A DNA stretch of 64,000 nt. Origin: Apiospora phragmitis. Taxonomy: Eukaryota; Ascomycota; Sordariomycetes; Amphisphaeriales; Apiosporaceae. The DNA lies in contig JAQQWL010000013.1 of NCBI GenBank assembly GCA_038363925.1, positions 1,984,001 through 2,048,000 on the forward strand. The letters are read 5' to 3'. The notes below the pieces were generated by a model. It ran no database searches. It was given only the letters and a program-made list of their open reading frames with translations, and had not been told where the DNA came from. Of this stretch, positions 1 to 10,975 are shown in pieces. Numbering within the stretch: position 1 is the first letter of the stretch; each line of letters starts with the position of its first letter. Both the position numbers and the translations under genes were made by a program.

Positions 1-1600
1 GACACGCACGGACAGACAGACAGAATGTCCTTCTCGAGATGAGATGAGGAAGCAAGCAGCAAGCATACAGAATCTGGACAAGCTCCAAAGAAGATGCAGT
101 GTACACACACCCCCATGCATACTTACATACGCACGCACGCACGTACGCACTACGTTACTCCTTGTTTCCTCCAAATAGGTACTCGGGCGTATTTAGGGTA
201 CAACCGGCCTGCACGGGTACCCAAATCCATCGTCCCATCATCCCATCATGTCGACCCTAGTCTTGCCCCACGCTACAAGGGTGCTTGGTAGTGGGCTGCA
301 AGCTGCATCGCAGATCCTCCAATAGCTACCCAGCTAGTCTCTTCTCGCCCTGGCCAATGACAGGCGCAAATTCTATCCTTATTCACAAGATGCACACCCA
401 CCAAGCTGCAAGATCACAGTCCAAAGCCAACCCAGTGCTTTTACGCAGTCACCTGCTGATTCCGCTTTGCGAACTCACACTCAAACCTATCTTCCGATAT
501 GCGCCTGCTGATTTCCAATACTGGGACACCACCCGTCATACCCTGGCACTTTGATGGCATGACAGACTGACTTAATCTGGATTAGGTAATAAACACATTC
601 GCTCTGTCCACCAGCCTCCAACGTGAGAACGCCCAGTCCCCCCGCCAGGGAAGTACCGGTAGTAGCGGCACTAATTTGCAGCACGCGATATAGCGTCGTT
701 TGGCCTTCTCTCAGTACATACTCTCTCTCAACCGCTCGGTACGTCCAGCCCTTTGCTATAGTCACCCCTAGGGGCGCCCTGGTCAAGGCTCCGCTCGGCG
801 GCACTTACACAAGAACATTCTTAGCAACACCCCCCGGTACACATCTCATTCCCAAAAGGCGTAAGTCCCATCTATCATTGATCCTGGTCTTGTTACATGG
901 CCTTGGCATTCCCGGCCGTTCGAAGCATCTTGTATCTTGTGTACACCCTCCCCCATCAGACAGACCACATCGTCCCAAGCCCTACATATCCACCTATGAG
1001 AGTCTTTGGATGAACCTCCCGTGACTGGTTTACTTGCTCCAAGCACGCATTCCGCCAAATGTTGAGAACTTCATAATACCCAGCCATTATCCCCATTACG
1101 CCAAACCCCCTGTATTTGATATACAAGTCCTCCAAGACACCGGAAATCGCGTTTCAACGGCTGCCGGCTCACAGTGCATTATCCCTGTCTGCGTCTGCCT
1201 ATCCCCACCATAGACGCCACCTGGAGCGATCTCTCTCACTACCGCAATATTGGAATCACGCTGTTCCCGAGCCTCGACTTCACATACGCATAGTTCCCCA
1301 GCCAAAAGAAGGGGTGTCTGGTTCTAGGAGACAGCCAGCAAGTAACAAGCAGCCGCATATTACCTGTGACCTACTACTAGGGCTCCTTAGCAGAGGAGAA
1401 GCGCACCCACGCCAGCTGCCAAAAAGGAAAGACACTGTACACGACGGTATCTGGTTTGCAGGCAAATGAAAAGGTACATGGCAAAAGTAGATGTCTGTGT
1501 AATGCATGGGTGAAGTCTCTCTCGACCTACCACAGGATTATTCCCATTTGGAAGACAGGACTATCTATTACTTCAGTCGGATCAACACCACATTGAAGAC
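1..1600. other. Intergenic stretch upstream of medA
   Basis: I see no supportable gene here. The first 160 bases contain short CA/CGCA-type simple repeats. Several open frames of 60-130 codons exist on both strands, but none shows a domain, a plausible start context or splice structure. The region probably holds distal regulatory sequence for medA. Confidence 0.5.
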
Positions 1601-1690
1601 TATGTTTCTGTCCCCCTTTTGTCTCTTCTTTTTTCCTCTACCCCTCTCACTCTTCGATATTCCATTTTCCTCCAAGTTGTTCCAAGTTGA
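1600..1690 (+). promoter_or_regulatory. Pyrimidine-rich tract, candidate core promoter of medA
   Basis: A strongly CT-rich stretch on the + strand lies about 1.2 kb before the medA start codon. Such tracts often precede transcription start sites in filamentous ascomycetes. That would give medA a long leader containing ATG-initiated upstream ORFs at 1940-2011, 2026-2130 and 2137-2148. The transcription start itself cannot be seen, so this is inference from composition and position. Confidence 0.35.
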
Positions 1691-1939
1691 TAGAGGAAAC
1701 GTCTCAGTTCTCCTTGGCATCTTGAGTCGCAAGCGTTTGCTGACACTTTCCCGATCTCTGCAGAGTCTGATTCCCGTTTACCAACTTGCCAAAACTGTCA
1801 GTGCTCTCTTTCTCCTTCTCCTTGGTGAGGCCTGGTTAGATAGTGGTCCCGTAATTTACGACACGAACCACGCACGCCACGCGAACCATTCGGCTGCCCG
1901 CGTTTGCTGATTGCAGCTCCTTCTTTGCTGACCCTAACC

Positions 1940-2148
1940 ATGCGAACAGGTTCGGGCTGCCTGCATCACCAACGAACACCCAGTATCCACAACCAGTCGC
2001 AAGCCAATTGACCAAGTTTTGGCTTATGATTCTTGTAGCGGGCACCAGGAGACAGTCCCCTTTGTTGGTCTACAGTCACCAGGTGAGTTGTCACATCTTG
2101 CGTTACAGTACCGCTTCGAGCAGGGCATAGATTACAATGTTTCTATGA
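1940..2148 (+). promoter_or_regulatory. Cluster of three upstream ORFs in the presumed medA leader
   Basis: Three ATG-initiated short ORFs follow one another: 1940-2011 (23 codons), 2026-2130 (34 codons) and 2137-2148 (3 codons). All end well before the medA start at 2858. If the transcript begins near 1.7 kb and this part is not an intron, ribosomes would meet them before the main ORF. Aspergillus medA is known for a long leader with small ORFs; that the same control operates here is inferred. Confidence 0.4.
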
Positions 2149-2857
2149 CCCAGCAGATTCTGACACAGCTGCTTCAAAGAAAAAGCACGGTCCAGACTGA
2201 CAGGGTCTTGTATAGGCGTATTCGTGAGAGGTCTGATGAGCGGGGAATAAGAGTTTTGAAGACTTCAGCTTTCCGAGACTCGACTCAGGCTTAACTGCAA
2301 ACACTTTGTCCAGCCAATTACTGCTGCCACGGGCTGTAGAAACCCATGCGACTCTGGGCTGTGAGATCTCTATCAAAGAAACGCCAAAGTTGAAGCCATT
2401 CCTATTAATCGCCTGGCTGAGAACGTATAGTATTGTGGGAGTTGCCTGGATCTTTCCGCCAAGTTGTTGAAAAAAACCACGATCAGCTCAACAGTCTCTC
2501 TATCCCATATCCCCACCAGCCCTTGGGAAAGACGCCATCTATCCAGATTGGGGTCTCATTGTTTCACTTCCAGCCCTCCCGCAGAAGCAATTTTGAGATT
2601 ACCGACTTACTCGGCCAGAAAATCACACGGCAATTCGAGACAGCCGAACACTAATAAAGTTTGGTACGAAATCTCCCAGGTGCCCTGAGAGACGTCCTTC
2701 AAGACCTCGCTCCCTCAGGAATCTTTGCCATTTCCTCTGCAACATTGTTCCCGAAACAGGTCTCTCTTCATCTCTTCTCATCCCATCCTCCCTTGGATCA
2801 GACCCCTTCTACACTCACTTTGACATATCGTCCATCAGCGAAAAAAAGTCAGCTTGA

Positions 2858-5305
2858 ATGTCTGCTGTCAAGTTTGCCTACCAGCCCTATAAGCTTTTCG
2901 AGGTGAGTCAACGAAATCCGGAATGTGTTGCACACACAATGTCCTTGGCCGAGAACAAGTTGTGCTATCGGGAAAACAACAAGAGATCTGACGAGAACAA
3001 CAGCCTCAGTTCCATCCAGAGAGGCCAATAATAGTCGATTCTGACGTCGAGTCTCCCGAGACGGTGACTCTGAGGTACGAGGAGGAGGCGGCTAGAGCCA
3101 ACGGAGGAGGCCTTCGTGGGGACTCCCCGCCTGGTCTCCTGTCCATGTCTACCGCATATTCCAAACCGCAACCGCCCCAGATGCATGGTATGTTTGTACC
3201 CTCCCTATCCTCCTGGAAAACGCTTCCCCGGTTCCCTGATTGCGATGTTGTGGCTCGAAATGGCATGAAAACTAAGTGCACGATGTCGGGATACTAGAAT
3301 TCGAATCGACAAGGTCATACCAGAACCCGCAGTATCAATACCCGGTGCAACCATTCTCGGCTCACCAGTCACAAAATGCGGCGGCGGCCCAACTCAACCA
3401 GATGGCCTTCGCGGCCAACGGGTCAAGTCAGTATATGCCAGCTGCACCTGTGGTTCCCAGTCTTTTGTCCTATGAGCCGAACTCGGGTGTTCCAGGGGCA
3501 GGTGTAACCATCCGAATCTCGGCCCCCTTCGATTTGCTAGCCATCGCCAACCGATTCTATCTGGAGTTTGGTGATTGCAAGTGCTCAGCTCACGCTGCTA
3601 AAGACATGCATGATACCAGCGGCTATAGCTTCGTGGTCAGCGCAACTGCACCGCAGTTTGAAGACACGAGATGCAATCAGGCGAGCGTGCCTTTGGTTAT
3701 GTCGATTGAAGGACCAGAAGGAAATCTATTGGGAAATCTCCTGATAGAGGTTGGCACGTTTACTTATCACGAAATTGATATTGGGTCTGCTGAGAGCCCA
3801 CAGGGGGACGTCACGCGGAGAGTAGCAACACAGTCACCAGACCAACGCGAGAACACCCCAAAACAACAAACCACGGAGCACATTACTGACAATGCTACAA
3901 ATACGTATGGATATCCTCCTGCCGACCAGCAAGCTGCGGCGCCGTCGTACGATCCGACTTATGCAAGCAACAATACCAATAACAACAATATGATTGGCAC
4001 TTACCACCGCACGTCTTACGCGGACGGATTTCGACACATACCGCCGCCCATCAAAGCGTCTACATCATGGTCGTACGGCTCATCGCTTTCTTCGGTGCGA
4101 AGTCCTGGAATCTTGCATCCCATCCCTCATACAACGATCACCCGCCCGAGCCTTTCATCACTACCGGCCCCAACATCCAACGCCCCGCAGCTCGTCCGCA
4201 CCAGCACACTGCAAACCTCGGGGTCTCCAGGTTCCAGCCAGTTCAATCCATATGCTTTGTACTCTACCAAGGCCGTTTTGAAGATTGCAGGAGATCTTGA
4301 TTCAATGGCAACTGGTTGGAACAAGGAAGAGTGGGAGAACCGAAGGAGGATCGTCATGTTCAAGAAGTCCCAGGCAGGGTCAACATTGACGGCCACCTTC
4401 AAGCCCGTGGGGGTAAATGAGCGCCCGACAAACAGCATTTGCATCAGCTGCATCTACTACGCGGAGAAGAACGAGTGCTTTGTCACCAGTGTTGATACTA
4501 TCTACTTGCTGGAGCAGCTTGTTGCTGCACCCGCCAGGTTCACGGTGGAGGAGAAGAACAGGATCCGCCGCAACTTGGAAGGTTTCCGCCCACAGACGGT
4601 CAGCAAGGCCAAGGCAGAGAGCGAAGAGTTCTTTAAGATCATCATGGCATTCCCGAACCCCAGCCCCGCAATATCGAGAAGGACGTGAAGGTGTTTCCTG
4701 GAAGATTCTGGCACAGGCTCTCAAGAAGATCATCTCCAAATATGTGAGTCATTGCAACCGGCGGGTAACACAGCTTTCTCTCCAATTTGCTAACTTTCAT
4801 GCAGTCGGCATCGCCATCCTCAACATTGCCCCCAGGACCGGGATCGGCTCTCCTTACCCCTGTCAGCAGCACGAGTCCTGGGCTCTACCCGCCGCCGCAC
4901 ACACCAAGAGGGCCGGATGCAGGAGGCTACCCCCGTTCAGGTCATCATATCTACAACTCCACGTTGGAAGAGTATGAGCAATCTCGAGCACAAGGTGCAT
5001 TGGGAGCCGCGACAAGCTGGGCCCCATATCCGACGCGAGCGCCCGAGTCCCCGCCACTGAAGTCCTTGTCCCAGTCAGCGGCGGCAGGCGGCATGCGCAT
5101 GCCAAGCTTGTCCTCATACGGCAGTGCAGACACAAGGCATTCTGTAACAACAGCGTCAAGCTACGACATGGCGCCGCAGCCGCAGACGAGATGGGATCCG
5201 GCAGTTACAAATGGTTACTTGGACACGGCCTCTTATGGCAACCATCACCATCAGGGTCAGCTATATGGGACAGCAGGGTACGCAGACGGTGGCCAGCGGG
5301 CTTGA
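2858..5305 (+). CDS. medA: MedA-type developmental regulator
   Basis: Homolog of Medusa (A. nidulans MedA, Neurospora Acon-3, Magnaporthe Acr1), a nuclear regulator of conidiophore development. Proposed exons are 2858-2902, about 3004-3187, 3298-4743 and 4805-5305, giving about 725 residues. The start MSAVKFAYQPYKLFE is followed at once by a GTGAGT donor. The conserved core (about 4260-4745) contains NSICISCIYYAEKNECF and the block from TVEEKNRIRRN to ESEEFFKII. The flanks are low-complexity Q/N/S/P-rich. Two single-base deletions relative to the family (about 4658-4663 and 4694-4699) push the core through three frames: the NIEKDVKVF block reads in a second frame and WKILAQALKK in a third, after which the intron and last exon are in phase. 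I think these are sequence errors, though a broken allele is possible. The long leader is described separately. Confidence 0.88.
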
Positions 5306-8300
5306 TGGAAGGCCATGCACACAGGGTCTACCATACGCATTCTGAAACCTGCTGAAGAAGTGCAAGGACGTGGCAATGACAGGTTTAGAGGGGAGAGGGG
5401 GGTCATGCTTTCCCGACAAGGTGACTGGCTGCCTGGAAGAAAGCGGAAGATGTGTGTGTGTGTCAATATCGCGGGTGACTGATCAGTTGCCGGTGGGTCG
5501 AGCGCAACGGCGCGTCCAGCCCGTCGCCACACCCACCTTGCCCACTATACAGCACACTTCTATGGGGAAGGGAAGGGGTCAAGGTTCAGGCCATACCGCA
5601 TCCGGGACGTAGGTGTGCCTGGGTCTTGTGGCGTTGCTTTGCGATACGGTCACCTTTTTCGCGCATTTACCCTCTCCTTTGGACGTCTTTGGAGGTCCTC
5701 GTTCTCCCTCTTGCCCTACCACGAGTCTATGGAGGGGGGTATCTTTCCTAGATTGAGGTCAGGTGTCGCAGGGTTGGGCCAATCAGATTTCTCCACCTTA
5801 CTCCATCTTGCTCTATCAGATGGGGCTCTTTCTTACCTCCAGACCACCGACTTCGTCTTTCCCCCCACCCCCCACCTATCAGCAAATCACCACCATCTTG
5901 GACCTTGGAGGCGGGCGCCCGGCATGTTTCTTGTTTCCTCGAACCCTTCTTCTCTTGTCTCTCGTTGCTTCATACACCTTTGTTGCCTCCTTCTTCGTGG
6001 TCATCGTCATGATCATCATTACCCACCTTCCTCATAGACCGACGCACAGCCAGGCAACCTGTTCTACTACGACGCATGTGGGATTGGTTGTCAGTCGACT
6101 TGACCCTTTTTTCTCATTCTTTTCCATTTCCCTTTTGGTCAACTTACAGGGCTGGGTGGAATCCCTGACAACGATCTGCCATGCACCCCCAATGATTGGC
6201 TGTCAGCGCTCTTCTCTGCATGCTTGCAGCTCGTTTCAACAACTTGGCATATGCACAATCTGGTCGTCAACATCGGAAGCGCGCCGCAGCCTGCATACAT
6301 ATGTGCTGCAGCAAGGGTTGGCTACCAATCCTATGGTCAACTCTGGGACCAGCTGTCTCTCGGATCTGGTACTTCCTTTGTGCCGTATGTGCTGGCGGCG
6401 ACTGCGTCTGGTTTCAAATAATAGTTCCCGGTGCTAAGGAACAGATCCACAACCAAATTTGAAACGAAACTCGGCTCACGGCGACAATTGGGTGAAGCTT
6501 CAGTTGGTCGCGACCGCACTAACACGAACGAACGTATGGAATGGCCTGCGCTCACCGAAATGAAGTGCAATCATGAGGTCGTTATCCCAAAGATAACAGA
6601 CGGAATCAGGTGTTCGTATTCGCGGAACTTCATGCACACAAGCTGTCAACCCTTACGCCCACGCACACCCACCCACACGAGCGGTCGCATACATACACCC
6701 ACCATTCCCCCCAACCCTGCGAGATAGCGAAGGAGTCATACTTCTGATTCCGTCGTCGTCTTTCAGTTGCCACCTGCTCACACGGGGGAATGGTGTCATC
6801 TGCTCATACCGCCATACAGGCTACAAGGAAGGGGGGTGGCATGCATCCCACGGGACATTTTCCTCCTACACACGTCTCCATCCCTTGCATCATTCTGCAT
6901 GTATCTCTTTTGTGTCCTTGTTTTGGTCATGGTAAACTCGGGATAGACTTGGGTCACGGCAATGGGATTACCGCCTTGTCGGACGGTCGGCGGGGGTGAC
7001 ACATTTGGGGACTGCTCTCCATCGTTTGTTTACATCGTTTGTTTATTTCTACTCTTATTCCAACCTTACTCTTCTTTCTACCATCTCTCCTGGTCATTGA
7101 AGCCCCTCTCTCCTGTTTTTTGTCGGGGCAACACTTGTCGGGAATCTAATGTACTGTATTTGGAGGACAATCTACCGCGTGTTTGGGATTTCCTTACTTT
7201 GGGACGCTCTGTCGGCTGGGGTATCTGCATGAGACGGGGAACGTGAGACACAACTTGGGTGCACACAGTGGAAACGCGTTAGACGCGGTCGTAGCTAGCA
7301 TTATACCCTCTACCCTACCCAGCTGCTTTACTACAACGTCTTGGGACTCGAGAAAAAAAAGTTTATTTTGGTTGCATCATCGGCTTAGAATACTAGAAGG
7401 GGGATGACAGAAGGATGTTACCATGCACTCTAGGTGGAGTTGGCAGGTGTCAGTTATCGATTCTGGTTGGGCGTTCTCTACTCCGTTATAGACAACGGTT
7501 ATGTACTATGGACTATGTAACTTTCAACTTAATTATAATCCAATCAATCAACACTAGCAAGTCACTGAGCTTTCAATCCTCTCGATACAGCGTCCTCGTG
7601 TCTACCTTCCCTATATGGGCATTCGTCTACCTCGAATGAAGGTCATGAACATTGGTGAAGATCCTCATATACTCCATGATAGGTGGACAGACTTTGGTCC
7701 CCTTTTATGGCCTCTCTCTCGATAGAACAGACGGAAACAAGCCTGTTCGTTCGGATTGAAGGAGAAAGGAGGAACGGCGGAGGCTATATAGTTGCGACTG
7801 ATATAGCCCCCTTGTGTCATCAGGTCTCAGCCTGGACCGCCCGTTACTGCGGCACTTGGACCATATGAACCGAATTAACCTTTGCGACACCACCGAGTTA
7901 TCGAGGGCCCGAAAGCAACGCAAAGCAACGCGCCACGGTCGATTCATATACACAGACGGACCGACGGACCTGCCCGACGCATTAATTATTGATTCCTCTG
8001 TTACACACATCATATTCTCAGTGGCACATGTATGGGCTTGCTGAATTGGTAGGTGCCTTCGATCTGACAATGCATTGATCATCCAGTACCTATCAATCTT
8101 TGTGTCTTGTTTGCTGAGAGAATTTTGTTGAGTTTTGACAGCACCTGTTGGGGAGGAAGGGATTCAGTACCAAATCCGAAACCCGTCTCTATGAGACTGA
8201 TGACTTGAACCTTCTGGCGTCGCGTTGTCACCTGAGTCAGAGCTACAAGGCAGCAGACGAGGGATACCAGCTGCACAGCAGCTGATGCTGCCCGCGACTG

Positions 8301-10975
8301 CCTCGCTGTCCATCACGGGACGACGCGTCTGGCCTGCGTGGTCTATGAGCTTGCGCGGCTGGGAAACCACTCGCCAACCTTTCCTCCTTTGTTACGCAAG
8401 AGCCGATGCTATATGCAGAAACCGTCTCCACAGTACAGCTCATCTTGGACTGCATTGTCCCGTTATAGATCTCGATACGACCTCGAAGCTGCAGGGTCGG
8501 TCGATCAACGTGTCCAAAAAAGGGGGGGTCAGGGCAGTTCTAGACCGGGTAAGTAATAGACACGGGACGGCGCGAGGGGGGATGGGGCCAGCAGACGACG
8601 TCGCACTGACCCGAGAGTTTCCCAGGTTCTCCAGGTGACGAGGGCAAAGGAAGCAAAAGTTCGACTTATTCCTGCTTCTGGAGTGAATCAGCTGAGGCTG
8701 ATTGACACTCTGTCACTCACTTTACGTAGGGGTACGTAAAGCTAAAAAGCATGGGGGGCGAGAATGAACCGTGCTGGCTGTTTGGTGTGGTTGATTCAGA
8801 TGACCGCCGTGTCTTTCTGAATCCCTTCGTCCAGCCCCTGTACCTGCCAGCCGTGCCTGTTCCTGACCTCCTCACCTCAACCCCCACCCCCCTGCCACTG
8901 GTCATCCGTGAGCCAGAAACCGGGTTGACCCTCCGGGGGGAGGAGGCAAAGCTGTCAAGGCCGCTGTTGTCTAACTTTGGCATGCACTGTCGATCACTGA
9001 ATCTGTGTATTACCCTGACGCAACCGAGATTGCTTTCATGCAGATGTCTGTGTTGCCCTGATCCGTACGCCCCTACTTACCGCCGCCCCCTCTGATCATA
9101 TCATACTCGCAGGACACATGGACCTTGGACGGAATGGGCGGGTTTGCAGCCGCCACACATGGATCGTGATCCCCTTTCCTTACCCTAATCCGCGACCTGC
9201 AACATATTCTCACTTTTACCTTTTCTCGAATGAGGTTGGTATGTCTCGTCCCCCTCCCCCCCTTCTCTTCTTCACGTAAGTAGGTACTTGACACAGTGAA
9301 TGGGCACACCCCTTGGACCCAGAGTAAAGAAAGTACCTGGCATCTTTCCCAAAGCAGCAACAAATACGACGACGGGTTCATCCGAATACCTCCTCAACGA
9401 TTCTTCGAGACATCATCTATCCGCGTCAATCAGCGGGGGGTTGAAAGACAGCAACGTGAAGATCAGCTGACAGATTCTTCAGCAGTGGTTCCTTGCCACG
9501 AGGCCTCGCCCCCCCCCCCTTTCCAACCCCCTTTGAGGATTCATGCAGACAAACCTGGTGACTAAAAGCAAACTCTTTCCTTTTAGTCATGCTCCCTCGA
9601 ATCATGCACCATGGTTATTATTCCCTCATTTCGCCAGCCGCCCACTGACAGCCTTTCGTGGCGTTATCATTACTCATGTCGAGACTTACCCGCGGTACAC
9701 GACCGATCACCTACCCGCCCTACTACATTGATCCATCTCTCCCTTCACCCGCCCTTCTCCGTCCAGCATAATACACATATAATTACTCCTGCTGCATGTC
9801 TTATTGGAGGAGGCTTGCCGAACAGCGCATCAAAGGCAAATCAGAGAGCAGAATTGCACACGCCCCCGACCTCGGCAACTGTGAGACGACAGGAAGAACT
9901 CTCTTCCTTCCTTCCTTCCGGCCTTTCCTCACCACCTCGGATCCTCTTCCGCGATTTCCCGTGAAGGATTTGCCATCAAAAGACCCTGTTGGTATGGCGT
10001 GTGCTTAACAACATGAGATGAAAGACAATGCATGTATGTGGCTGTAGAGAGGGAAACACTAATAACCAGCAGAATATCTCCTCGATGTACCTCGCCTGGC
10101 GATCAGTAAATCGGTACATTCGTCTACTTGTCGGATGAAAGGAAAAGGAAGGAAGGCATTATCATTCCCCTGGGAAACAACACATCGTTACCAGGTTACA
10201 CGGAATAGTTGCACAAAGCTAGGAGGCCATGAGTGCGCCATTTTGAAGAATGAGACTTCATTACTACGGACACATAACTTGGTGGCGGTCGATGAAAGGA
10301 ATAGCAGATAGCATAAACTCACGGTTATACTGTATACCGAATACCCAGGTGGACTGAGTACTAATGGCCCCAGCGTAGTGACAAGTTACTATTGAGGTAA
10401 AAGTCTTGTCCTACGATAAATACTACTGATAACTCTCTACTTTGTCTATGAAGTAAGTCAGTGGGATCAGGACTCGTTTGCCTGTGAATGGCGTCACCCC
10501 CATCTGCTCAGAGTTGATAACCGATTAGCAAGATGGATCACGAAGGAGTCAAGTACTTAGCCATCGTCTCAATTCACTAGATATCGAGGCAACCCATTCC
10601 TGTACTGTAGACTGATGCCAAGTATCATGGCCGTTTACCAGAGCCCCTTTATCCTCAAGTAGCTGCAGCTTAATCAGATGCATTGAGCCAACCTAGTTCA
10701 TTATCTCTGCTGCAACAAGAAATATGTCTTTCATAGCGTTGCTATCTTCTTGTATACCTTATACCAGTCCTTCAAGAGAGAGTAATCACCACACATTGCT
10801 ATCATACATATAACTCCACTGACCCCTTTTTGCCGACACAGTAAAACGCGACCCAGGTATCAAAAATGAGGGAAGTCGTATTCGTACAGAGCCATCCTCA
10901 CAGACTCGACCCAATAAAAGAGGAAATAACGTGCAAGCGTCCCATCCCATCATTAGTAGCAATACTACGTATGTC
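5306..10975. other. 5.7-kb gap without a recognisable gene
   Basis: The first part is probably the 3' untranslated region of medA. Further on there are CT-rich promoter-like tracts near 6.1 kb, 7.0-7.1 kb and 9.2 kb, but no ORF with family signatures or coherent splice structure follows them. The longest open frames (224 codons at 5763-6437, 140 at 5615-6037) are translations of CT-rich DNA and look non-coding. Base composition is normal, with no sign of RIP. Non-coding transcripts are possible but not shown. Confidence 0.45.

Noticed and set aside
5763..6437. 224-codon frame in CT-rich DNA
   Set aside because: Ser/Thr/Leu/Phe-rich translation of pyrimidine tracts; likely untranslated or promoter sequence.
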